Assembly (NCBI GenBank): GCA_009193035.1
Contig: SWDT01000095.1
Location: 248,001-312,000, forward strand
Length of the DNA stretch: 64,000 nucleotides
Direction: 5' to 3'
Origin: Halicephalobus mephisto
Lineage: Eukaryota; Nematoda; Chromadorea; Rhabditida; Panagrolaimidae
Made by a program: the position numbers and the translations under genes
The notes under the pieces: model-generated
What the model was told of the DNA's origin: nothing
What the model saw: the letters and a program-made list of their open reading frames with translations, nothing else
Databases searched by the model: none
Shown: in pieces, positions 26,070 through 37,800 of the stretch
Position numbering within the stretch: position 1 is the stretch's first letter
Layout of the letters: the number at the start of each line of letters is the position of its first letter

Positions 26070-26473
26070 ACATATTGCATATTGAGAAATTTCAAGCACA
26101 TTTGCTTCTTTATTAATGAACTTTTTAATCATGAATAAAGCACTTTTTCCTATTTTAATTTTATCAATTTTAATTTTTTTTATTTAGATAAGTTTTGCCT
26201 TCTGTGTGCAATTACTTAATTAAGTTTTCGAAAAAAGCGGTTAGAAACAAAAAAACTAAGAATTTGTAAACTTTGAGCAATATCTCACTCCTGAAGACTG
26301 TTCAGTAATATTAAATTATAAATCTTTACTGTATTTTTTAAATTAATAAGATTATGTACAATATATATTGAAACTTCAGTCGAAATACATGCAATTTTCA
26401 TATGAAAGTATGATTTTTCTGAGGAAAAAGTAAAAAATAAATGACACTTTGCCAATATGTAAAGTGATTTGTC

Positions 26474-26640
26474 TACACAAAAAAAACATAACTTTTGGGT
26501 CAGTAACAAATGGAAATAGCCACTATTGTTTTAATTTCCGTTATAAATGCTAAATATTCACGAAAAATGTGATGACTATATTACATTTTTGTCACTTTTC
26601 GGAATTGTTATCAATCCAAAAGTTATCCTTTTTGTGTATG
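26474..26640. mobile_element. MITE family A, copy 1
   Basis: A 167-nt inverted-repeat element starting CTACACAAAAAAAACATAAC and ending AAAAGTTATCCTTTTTGTGT. The core includes ACTATTGTTTTAATTTCCGT and CTAAATATTCACG. Related copies are at 38362-38516, 40517-40685 and 58473-58630. Confidence 0.7.
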
Positions 26641-26747
26641 GTTCCTACTCAAGACCACTAAAAAGTACTTTTTTAAGGAATTTTCATTTAGTCTTGAGTG
26701 GAAACTTTATGCATTTCATTTTAGATATCGATCAGTTGCCATTAATC
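26641..26747. repeat. Foldback element family B, copy 1, left arm lost
   Basis: CTCAAGACCACTAAAAAGTA and later TTTAGTCTTGAGTGGAAA match the element at 30977-31107. The outer left arm is missing where MITE A copy 1 abuts. Confidence 0.55.
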
Positions 26748-28096
26748 ATTTAAGTTTCTCTTCAGATGATAACAACAAATTCAAAATTGGAGGAATTTAT
26801 TGAAAAAAAACAAATCGATGAATATTTAATTTTAATTTTATATGGAAAATTTATAAAATGTATATATTTCATACGAATATCCAAAAAGTGATTACATTGC
26901 AATTAATTCATTTTTTAAGTAATCTTACGAACTCATTAACACCTCCCAAAGATTTATATTATTAGTAGAAATTATCAGGACGATAACCGAGAAGATGGAG
27001 GAGCTTTGGCCGTCAATATCCAAGGCTAATTGAAGACCAAGATTAAAGTAAAAGATCTACTTTGTTGAGCTTAGAATCGATGAAGAAATGGTCATTTTTA
27101 AAATCAACATTTTTATTGTTTCTTTTGTATAAAATAGTGTAATTAATTTGTGAAAATACAAATCTAGTTTTTTCCAAAATTTGTTACATGTTTTGAGAAA
27201 AGTGGAACCTATGTAAAATGATCTGACATCCACATCAGGAACCCTAAACACAGGGTTGGTAGTCCTTGTCTTTTCGATCTGATGTCTTTATTCTAAAATA
27301 GAAATCTTATATAATCCCGAGAGCGGTGGTGGCGATCATAGTTCGCACTGTTCAAATCCATACAAGAATGTTCTGTACTGATTTTATTTCCCTAAAATCT
27401 ATTAAATTTTGACAAAAATTAAACCATATATTGATAGATAAATTTGACCACTTTATATTTTTAATTTTAAACAAGATTAAAGTTGCAAAAGACAACTTCT
27501 GTCACAGTGCGGATCAACTTCAGCAATAAAACAGTTTAACCTCGTCCTCTAGATTTTATTTCTATTTCCTGATATAAAACGTTTAATTGTTCTCAAATGT
27601 CATAACCCAAAACCTCAAAAATAAACTTTTTCCGACATAACTTGAAGGTCACAAAGTGTTCCGGTTTCTGTTTTTTTTTTGTCTATCCCAAGAGTTGAGT
27701 ATTTCGGAGTTTCTGCAAAAAATCGTCTCAATGTCAATCTAGACAAAAAAGATAATGCGAAAAATTAGGCGTGGCAGGTTTGTAAATGATAAATTCAAAA
27801 ATATAATTAAAGTTTGGGAGATTTAACTGAGAAAAATAGCAAAATAGTAAAAACACCGAAATTTATAGGACAATAAAAATTAAATACCCTGAGGTAAGAA
27901 AAATTTTATGAATTCTTATTTGATAATTTTTTTCACAGACAATTTTGTGAAAAAAATTTTGGAAAATTAATGACAAAATAAAAATTGTCATTAATTCATT
28001 GCAATATCGTTTTTAAAAAATTAATGAAAATTAATTAATTTTCTCCGATCAAGTAAAAATTGTTTCAAAAAATCGTTTTTTAAAATAATTGAAAAA
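26748..28096. other. Noncoding, AT-rich; contains a dispersed repeat at about 27160-27470
   Basis: Nothing protein-coding is supported. Positions 27160-27470 resemble 43440-43640, sharing TTTGAGAAAAGTGGAA, a CATCAGRAAC stretch and TTAAACCAYATATTGAYA. Short frames here and the 102-codon frame at 28097-28405 have no family motif. Confidence 0.4.
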
Positions 28097-29221
28097 ATGC
28101 TGAATTTTATCAACTTTTGTGAATTTTTAATAATTTTATTATTTTTTAAAATCAAAAACCATTGTAAAATTAGATATTTTCGAAACATAAAAGAACTGGC
28201 TTCATTCGTAGAAGTGAGTCAAGTGAGTTTTGAAACAGAACTCCAAGGCGTGAAAGCAGTCCGTGACATGAGAGGTTATCTTTGGATGCTGAATTTTTTA
28301 ATGAAAATAACTTCAAATTTCGTGGTTTTTTATAATCAACAAAAAAGTAACGTTAACTACATCTGGAAAAAAACATTAAAATTCATCCAGTATTTATTTT
28401 GTTAGAGTAATTTTGAATTTGGATTTTTTGAAATATTTTATTTTTGAAAATCGGTAAATTCGAATTTAGTCACAATCGACCCCATTAGGTATTTCTAAGA
28501 ACGTTAGAAGCCTTTTTTCTGTCCAAACTAAAGAGAAAAGGTGATCAGTTGTTTAGCCAAATTCGATGATTTCGGATTTTTTAAATCCATAAGTTACAGT
28601 ATATAATCCTAAAACGTAATTATCTTTGTTATGACCTTGTAAAAAATTAATTTTGATCCATATATCTCAAAACGGGTTCATAATATATAATTTTCCAAAT
28701 TAATTCGCAAAAAAGGAAGCTTTCTAAAACCACAATCTTTGCTCAGGTTCATTCAGATGGGACCGCAGAACGACTTCATTGTCGCCGTCGCACTTTGAGT
28801 GGCTGTTCCAGTTTCCTTCCCGCTTCTTGTTCACCACGGTTTTTGGCCAAATCTTCCTTCTCGTTCATTTTTTTGTTTTTTAAGTGTTTCCGATTGTTGA
28901 AAGTTTAATTTTGCGTAAAAGTGCTAAATACGAAATTCCATAATTAAAAAATTAAAAACAAATAAAACTAATTTCTTAAAATATATTTTTATTTCTCAAA
29001 AGTATTAAAACAACTAACTTTATTTCGTAATTTTGGAAAGTTTTTAGTTTATGAAAAAGTTAATACGTCTTCAGAATCCTATTTGCACTTTTGTTCCTTA
29101 CGGTTTTTCGAACGTCCTTTGATAAGTCAGAAAATACAAAACCAGACTTGATTGTCTCAATTGAAGGACAAAGTGAACTGTCAAGTTTCCTTACCGGAAG
29201 GAATTAGCCCACATTATGTGA

Positions 29222-29408
29222 TTTTTTTTAAAATTGTCTGATCTTGAAAGTTCTGATTTTTTAAAAATTACCTGATCTTGAAAGTTCTGATTTTTTAAAA
29301 ATTACCTGATCTTAAAAATTCTAATTTTTTAAAAATTACCTGATCTTAAAAATTCTAATTTTTTAAAAATTACCTGATCTTAAAAATTCTAATTTTTTTA
29401 AATTCTCT
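29222..29408. repeat. Tandem repeat, about 34 nt x 5
   Basis: The unit is roughly TGATCTTAAAAATTCTAATT plus a T/A-rich remainder ending ATTACC. Five copies are in direct order; the first two have GAAAGTTCTG in place of AAAAATTCTA. Confidence 0.75.
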
Positions 29409-30976
29409 GATCAAAGAAAAATGATATTGTTCAATTGTCGAATATTAAAATTTTTATTTATTAATTTTGAAAACTGATTTACGCAAAAAAAATTCACTCA
29501 ATTTTTAGGTTACTTTTCTTTTAAAAATATTTGTCTAATTTACAGTAACAATTAAATTGTTTTTTAAGTTGAATTTGTTTCGGTTTTTATTTAATTTTAA
29601 TTTTATTTATTTATGTTCAGGATTTTTGTCACAATAACGACAATTATAAATTTAGTAAAATATTCCAAATACAGTAATTTTCGAAAATAATTTCAACAAT
29701 ATTATAAGTTACTGTAATTTTTCAGATTTTGAAATTAAAATAAATATTAATCTACAGTACTTAGTAAATTTTTATTAATTTTTTTAAAACGACAATAATG
29801 ATAAATATTTTATTATTTGTAAATTTTCTAAAAATAAATTAATAATAATTTCAAATAAAATTTGTTAATTTTGTTTCTGAAATTGAAATATTTATTTTTA
29901 TAATTTCAAAGTTGAACAATTTTGAACCGATAAAAATTGCAAAAAACGATTTAAATAATGACGATTTTTGAATTAAAAATATTAAATAAAAAATATTAAA
30001 CTAATACTGTCAATTTTCAAACATGTACCTAAAATTAGAATTTAGATTTTTGAAGATTCAAAAACGTGAAAAGTGGAATTTTTAGTTATTTAGATTTCTA
30101 TGTTTAAAAAATAAAAAATAACACAGTAGACCCTTATGTCAGTCAAGTTCCCTTGAAGTCTTTTTGGATACAGGTTTGTTAGCAGCCATACGTGAAAATC
30201 AGAAACCATGAATGACTATTTTAAATTAATTTTTAACTAAATTTGGCGAAAATTATTTTTGTTTAAAAAATGATTTTTGATCAAGTAATTTGATGTTAAT
30301 TAAGATTTCTAATTTGTCATCAGTACTGTAACGGATGATTGTTAATCCTCAGTGGTGGACAGGGGTTGGATATCCCGTGTGTCCTAATCCACAAATTTCT
30401 AAATCCATCCTCACTGAGTACAGTTTCAGAATGTTGATTGCGAAATCGTGTAAGATTATGCAGTAATTTTCGTACAATACTAAAATTGTCACGCAGACGA
30501 TTCTACTTCCTGTCCGGTTCTAGAAATTCGTGTCAAGACCATTTTGTAAAAAAATCTTGATTCCTAATTTCGCGCACTAAATGATTAATTGCGAAATCGT
30601 GTAAGATGATCAAATCACTCCTACGCAAAATAAAATTTTCATTTAAATTGATTTCTTAAATTTTAAAAATTCATCTTGATTTCATAACGCCTATTTTCAT
30701 TTTTCACAAAAATCACATTTTTAAAAATAATGAAAAATTTTATTTTTTGAGTTATCGAAAAATGCAACTTTCATAAAAAAAACACTGATTCATCTTCAAA
30801 AAAGTTCCAAGTTCATAGTTGAAAAATAAACATTATTCTCGTCGAGACCGTAATTTTCGAATTTTCTTCAAAAATTAAAATTAAAAAAATTGGCAAATAA
30901 AAAGTGCCTCGCCACGGGCAATGTCTGATTCATCTTTGACCATGAATTTCGTCAGTGGTTTTTTAAAGGATGAATG

Positions 30977-31107
30977 CCACTTGACCGATATGTAAATTCA
31001 TTTTTCTACGGTTTTCACTCAAGACCATGAAAAAAGTACCTTTTTGAAAATTTTCGATTTAGTCTTGAGTGGAAAACACGTGAACGATTTTCTATATCGG
31101 TCAGTGG
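30977..31107. repeat. Foldback element family B, copy 2
   Basis: The left side reads CCACTTGACCGATAT and TTTTCACTCAAGACC. The right side is its inverse, GTCTTGAGTGGAAAA and ATATCGGTCAGTGG. The spacer is about 40 nt. Confidence 0.65.
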
Positions 31108-31608
31108 ACGTGTTTTGAAAAATTAAACAAACTTAATTTTGAAAAATAAATTTACCGTTATTCGTGTCAGGACCATAACTCGAACTTTGTCTCCGAAAAA
31201 TCCAAAACGAAAAACGCCGATTTTGACATGAATGATGTTTGATTTTTTTTATTTTAAAATTTAAATTATCCATTGAGCACTATCAACTACCTCATAAAGT
31301 CATCATGTCCTCCGTTCATCACGTTTTTTAAATTAATTCAAAAAAGAAAATTCAAATAAATTTTTTGTCCCCAACAAGAAACGTTTCGTTTTTGCCCCGC
31401 CTGCGCAACTTCGGAAACTTCAAATTCTGGTCTTTATTCTTCTTTCTCGTGTAAATGCCCATTTCATTTTGAACTTATATTTCAAACGGCCAAAACCAAT
31501 TTATTTAAATTAAATTGATTCCGTCACAAGACTTGCCCCCGGTGGTCAGCCCCCATGATCATGATCATCATCTTGACATTGTTTCCCACCTCCCCCTCAT
31601 TCCAAGTT

Positions 31609-31616
31609 TATATAAG
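31609..31616 (+). promoter_or_regulatory. TATA-like box of the ADAMTS gene
   Basis: TATATAAG lies in a GC-balanced island (31500-31680), about 25 nt before a GGGTCAGTGAG initiator-like sequence and 284 nt before the ATG. The 5' end was not determined; an intron in the leader is possible. Confidence 0.4.
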
Positions 31617-31899
31617 TACCTTTCTCGAGTACACCGGAAGAGAAACGGGTCAGTGAGTCGAGTACTGTGTTATTTCCGTGTTTTCTATTTAGAGTTTTTT
31701 GATCCAAATATTTTTTAACCCTTTGAATCTAGTGCAAATCGGGATACTTGATCTTGGGTTTCCTAAAATCCTCTTTTCAGAAGTATTCTCCTGAGCCATC
31801 GGCTGTCCTAGAAGAAAGAGGGGAACGAGGATTCTCGTTTTTATCCCTTTTCTTTTTAAAATTATTGAATTGTATAATTTTTATTTTTGAACCAGAAAA

Positions 31900-34800
31900 A
31901 TGGACGACAGATCGAGATTCAGATGGACCAGAAGTTGGGTGATATCAGTCGTTATTTTATTCAGTATTTTTGAGGTGGGTGATTTTCAATTTTAATGGAC
32001 AGACATATCCAGAGGGGAATGGAAGGATTTAAGTTGGATTTCTTCAGACAGTTATTATTAAATAAAATTTTTTAATTTTAAAATTATTTTTATAAATTAA
32101 AATAAAATTTTCTAAATTTTAAAATTATTTTTATAAATTAAAATAAAATTTTTTAAATTTTAAAATTAATTTTTACAAATTAAAATTAAATTTTTTAATT
32201 TTAAAATTAATTTTATAAAAATGTTTTTAAAATTATTTTTACAAATTTAAATTAAATTTTTATAAATGCATTTTATTTTTATTTTTTAAAAATTATTACA
32301 TTTAATTTTCTAAAATTCGGAATTTAGGATTTAGAATATGTATAGATTATGTGGAATACTTTTATTTAAATATAATATTTCTTATTTTTTTAAATTTAAA
32401 AATCTCAAAAATCCTAAAACTGTTAACTGATTTTAGAAATTTTTAAAAATTTTTTTAATGTTTTTAAAAATTTTTAAATTTTCGAGAATTTCGTCGAAAA
32501 ATCTCCTTGAGTTATCTCTCACGGTCATCATTATTTTTAGAGATACCCTAAAAAGGAAAAAATAAACTTCTATGATGGAATATAATTGACAAAAATATTT
32601 TTTATCTTGATTAATTTGCTTATTAATTACGACTGAATTTCGTACAAAAGATGATTTTTGTTTTCTTCTTTTGTTTTCTGTTTATTTCTGTTATTTTCAC
32701 AGAACCGCGCCCAAAAACGTTATTTAACACTTTGAACATCCCAATACTCGTTTCGGATTTTTTCATCCTATGGAAGAAAGTTGAAAGGAAATGACACCAT
32801 TTCAATCTTGGCCAATTTGTCCATTTTGGAAATAAAATACGTCCGTTCTGGGTTATTGGTTGTTTTTTAATGTTGTTGATTTTGCGGAGAAGGTATTCAA
32901 GGCCTTGGGGAAAAGTACTTCAATATGAATTTTTTATTAAATTAATGTCAAATGAAATTATTAAAAAATAATCAAACTAAATTGAAAAAATTAACTTGTT
33001 TTGTATTTGGTCCTGGGAAGAAAATTGCTGATCATAAATAATCAGTTGAAAATGATCTTTGTGGTTTTATAAAGTAGGATTTCGTGAAAAGTTTTGGAAT
33101 TTTTTGGATATTTAATGAAAGCTTCTGAAACATTTGAGACTGTTATGAAAGCTTCTGAAATCTCCTAAGATATCATGGAAGTTTTTACAAGATCATAGAA
33201 CCATAGAAATTTCTAAAATTCTTTATATTTTCATAAAAATATTCTAATTTTTCTAGAATATCACAAATTCCTAATTTTCTAGAATATCACAAATTCCTAA
33301 TTTTTTAGAATATCATAGGAATTTTTGGAAATCGCCTAGAATTTTGTAAATATTTTAAAAATATTCCAGAATATTAAGAATTTTTAAAAACATTGAAAAC
33401 TTTAAATTTTAGTAGTTTTTAGTGAGTTTACACTCACGGAATTCCGTATCACTATTTATTTTGACTTTTACTAGAATGTTTGGAGACATCTGAAACCGAG
33501 ATGCTAGAAGTTATCAGAAAGCTCTAAAACTTCGTTCCAAAACGCATTTCTAACACCTCGAATTCATAATTTTCATAAAATTGTTGTAGTTTATTTATGC
33601 GATTTTAACAATATTCAATTGCTTCATAGAAAGTACTTTATTTTTCTGAATATTGTGTCTAATTTGTGGTGGCGCCAAAGTAACGATTAAATGCGACTTT
33701 CGATTTCTTTTTATTCAACGGCCTTGAGGAAGAGACAAAGAATAGGACGACTTAGAACGTCCACAACTTTGTACGGAAATTGCTCCCAAGATCAGAAACT
33801 TAAATATTTTATAAAATTGAAATTTATTTCCGTTTTTTATTTTTCATGAAAATTTACAGACGTGTAAAAACGAATAAGGAAGAAATTGAAATCAAGTGCA
33901 TGGGGTTTTGTTCTCGAGACAAAAAACGACAAAGAACCACTTGACTAGGTCATCTTTGGAGTGGTTTCGAAACAATAGGAATAAAGTGATTTTTGACTTA
34001 TGAATACAAGGAACTTTTAGGTATCACGAGGATTTGTCAGCTTCTTTTCGCCTGAAGACCTAAAGTACACCTTCGGAGTCGACAAACTAGCAGATGGTGG
34101 GTGGATTTTGGGATTAGTCTGATCTCGTTGGGTTACATTCTCGAGCAATTTACAAATATAAGAATTCAAAAAAATTATTTCAAAATAGAGTTTCAAAAAA
34201 TTTTAATTTATTTATAAAAACACAACAACGGAAATAAATGAAAATTACGGGTTTTTTCAGTTCCAAATCACAAGGTTGTCTATCCCAGAACCTTCTACGG
34301 GAACGATGGAGGACTTGAAGGAATCGTCGTTGAGATCGATGGAACAGAGTTGACCCTTGATTTCGAAAGTGTCTCCAATGACCTCATGGCAGACCACGTC
34401 ACCATCGTTGAAAGAGACAATGAAGACGGAGGAGGGAAACTGAGCTATCTAGCCAGAGATATCGATGACTGTCATTACCATCACATTTCCAACGAAACCT
34501 ATGCTGCTGTTAGTGACTGCGATGGATATATAGTAAGTTTAACTCTAATGAATAGCAGTGATGATGAATTGAACTTTCCAGAAAGGAACCATAGTCAGAC
34601 CCGACGGCATCTACGTCATCCACAACATCCCCGAGAAGCACATGGGAAGAGCAAAGAGATCCGCCGATGGAACTCCTGTCCATATCGTCTACAAAAGAGA
34701 AACTGAAATTCCTGATTTTTGCGGAATTGAAAACACCATCACCAGTGAAGAATTGCTTGAAGACGAAGCAGGAGTTCATGAAGACGTCTATGTCGTTGGA

Positions 34801-37800
34801 CATCGACTAGCGAGAGAAGATGAACTAATTGTAAGTTTTTAATTGAGACCAAAAAATTGCACCAGATTATTACCTAAAACAGGTTTTCTGTTCTTTTCAA
34901 AAAGTTAAAACAGAGAACATCACAATTGAAATAAGAACTATTATTAGAAATTGGAAGTTTTACTTTTTAAAAATCTCAAAAATAGGGTCGTAATTTTTCG
35001 GAAAAAAATTTATAATTTTTTCATATAAAAGTTTTTATAAGATGAAAATTCTCAAAGATAATTTTTCTACATGAGTTAAAATAAGTATATAGAACTAGAT
35101 ATTTTGTAATTATTTTGAACAAAAAAAATAAAATATAATAAAATTTAAAAAATTAAGTTAATTTATAAAATAATTAAAATTTAAACAATATAATAAAAAT
35201 GACGCAAAAAATAAGATTTATAGTTAAAATAACATCTTTAAATTGATAAACATTTTAAAAACAATAAATTTAAAACAGATTTATCAATTTTAAATCTTAT
35301 GTGAAGTTGTTATTTTTCATCGTTTTTAAAAATGCATCATGTTCAAAAACAAAATTCGTCTTGTTTTTTGACGGATTATTTTCAATTTTTAAATACAGTA
35401 GAACTTGGATAAAGGATATCCCCTCGAGACCGGCTAAAGCGTATCTTATAATAAAGGATATATTATAGCAGGGGTAAATTTGAAGACAGATTAATCAAAT
35501 ACATTCACTCAGACCGTATGCTATAATGTGAGATATGTTATAGCGGGGATATCTTATGTCCAAGTTCTACTGTATATCGAATATGATTTTTTTGTTAATT
35601 TAAATTCGAATTTTCCAGGTGGAATTGGCCATTTTCGTTGATGAGCTCTTGTGGCAGCACTTTAATTCCAAATATGGAGGTTCAGCGTTCCATAAACTCC
35701 AACAGTATTCCTTGACTATGCTCAACAATATTCAAATTATGTACCGACAACCCTCGGCTGTTCCCAAATTGACTTTTAGAGTCGTCCGTTATGAGGTCTT
35801 CAAATCTCAACCGAGTTCTTTGGCTCCTCATTTGCATAATTCTGGTCATGCTCAAAGGTACCTCGATAGATTCTGCAAGTACCAGAGAAGTCTAGGAGTC
35901 AGAGATTGGGATCATGCTCTTTTGTTGACTGGTTACGACATCCACAGAGGATCTGGTTCGAGAAGTATCTCAGGGATCGCCAGATTGGATGGCATGTGTG
36001 ATCCATGGAACACTTGCACTCTCGCTGAAGGTCTGGATTTCACTTCTGCCTTCATCGGAACCCACGAACTGGGACACAGTGTGGGAATGAGACACGACGA
36101 ACCTTACTGCCAAAGCAAGTTCATCATGAGTTCTTCCTTGGGACCGGGAAAAGTCACCTGGTCCACGTGCAGTCTCAGGGATTACCATACATTTTTGATC
36201 AGATTAGAGTAAGTTTTCAGCTGGATCTTCTTTGGAAAACCATTTTTACGGTTTTTCTTGAATTAACTATTTTTAAACAAATCATACATGCTCGAAAATT
36301 CATAAAATATGCATCACGAATCTAGATCAATTTTTTGATGCTGATGCTTCTGAATTGTGTAATGTAAAAAAACGTAATTTTTCTTGAAAACAGCGGGTTT
36401 TTAATAGAGAAAAAATACGATTTTTCACAGATGCAAGATTCTGGAACATCGATAGGAAAAAATTCTTTTATATTCGTGATATATTTCATGTGTTCTTGAA
36501 TGAAGAACGATTTGTTTGGAAATAAGAAATTCAAATAAAACTGGATATACTGTTGAAAATATATAATTTTCGATGATTTCAGTCGACGAGGAAAAAACTG
36601 CCTCAGAACGACAAATCTGAGAGAAAAAATGCCATTGAGTGGAAGACTGAAGCCTGGACAGATTTACGATGCTAACATGCAATGTCAATTGATGCACGGT
36701 TATGGATATCAGCAGGTTTGTTGTTTGATTGCACATTTCATAAGAATCCGATATTTAAATAAGTATTTTTACTAAAATTAACTGCTTATATTTTGTAAGA
36801 TGACATCAAAGTTGAAACTTCTTCAAAAATCACGAATTTAATTAACATTAACTTTTTCGTCTTTAGGTTACTCCGCGACAAGACCACTATGACGGAATCT
36901 GCTACATGATGTGGTGTGGACAATCTGCTTTCGGTCGGATCATCACCTCTCATCCGGCCCTTGAGGGTACCTTCTGTGGTTCGGGGAAATGGTGTCAACT
37001 CGGTCGCTGTGTTCCTTGGACCGGCACTGTCCCCCGTATCCCTACAACGGCAAAACCCCCTCCACCTCGAGCCCCTGTGGCTATTCCTCGAAGACAACCT
37101 CCATCTGTCTGGACCACAACTACTGCAAGACACGTTCCTGCACCTACTCCAAGACCTACAGTAGCTCCTCGTCCGGCTTACAAACCAATGGTTGGTAGAA
37201 GACCAGTTTATTACAAAAGACGAAGGGGGTATTACCCAAAGAAAGTGGTAAAGGGATGGGATAACCTTCCGTTCAGAAGACGGAGGTTCTTTAGAAGAAG
37301 AAGAAGACTTCTCAGAAAGGCTTGATTCTGGGGAATACGATAGCGAACTTTTAAAAATTTGACTTTTGGCGTTATCTGCTTCAAAAAACTGCATAATTTC
37401 GAAACTTTGCTCATTGATCCACATACCCTGAGGGCATGGGTGTAGTGTAATATTTATTCAAACTAATCATATCAATTATTTTTATTTTAAAATTATTTTA
37501 TACTTGGCATTTTTGGCAATCGCAATTTTGATTCTATGTACTTATGCCCTGAGGGTATTTAGTGAAATTACTAAAATTCTAAAAAATAATAAGTTATTGT
37601 TTGATGCCATAACGCCAAAAAGTCCCAAACTAAGAAGAGTATTCCTTGGAACCGAGTTTTCAAACCTCTTATCCTCGGTTCGCCTGCTTCACATTGAAGT
37701 TTCCCTCCCAAATCCCTGTTTTGAGCACTGTGGATCTCAATCTCCTTCAGTACTTGCCATGTAATATAATTAATTTCACTTTCTTTTTTGTTTGATTTGA

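Larger units (their letters stand above)
28406..31608. other. Large noncoding region upstream of the ADAMTS gene
   Basis: Mostly AT-rich. A GC-balanced island at about 28740-28870 holds only short open frames on either strand. TTGCGAAATCGTGTAAGAT occurs twice (about 30438 and 30586). A near-inverted pair TTAATCCTCAGTGG / CATCCTCACTGAG flanks 30340-30420. Dispersed GGTCYTGACACGA-like motifs occur in both orientations. Confidence 0.4.

Noticed and set aside
27300..27370. GTTCAAATCC at about 27353 looks like a tRNA B box.
   Set aside because: No A box at the right spacing and no acceptor stem can be formed around it.
28097..28405. 102-codon plus frame as a gene.
   Set aside because: Only about 100 nt in its middle has coding-like composition; the ends are AT-driven and there are no convincing splice sites.
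28740..28870. GC-balanced island as a small gene on either strand.
   Set aside because: The frames are 13 codons (plus) and 30 codons (minus), with no signal peptide, motif or clear splice site.
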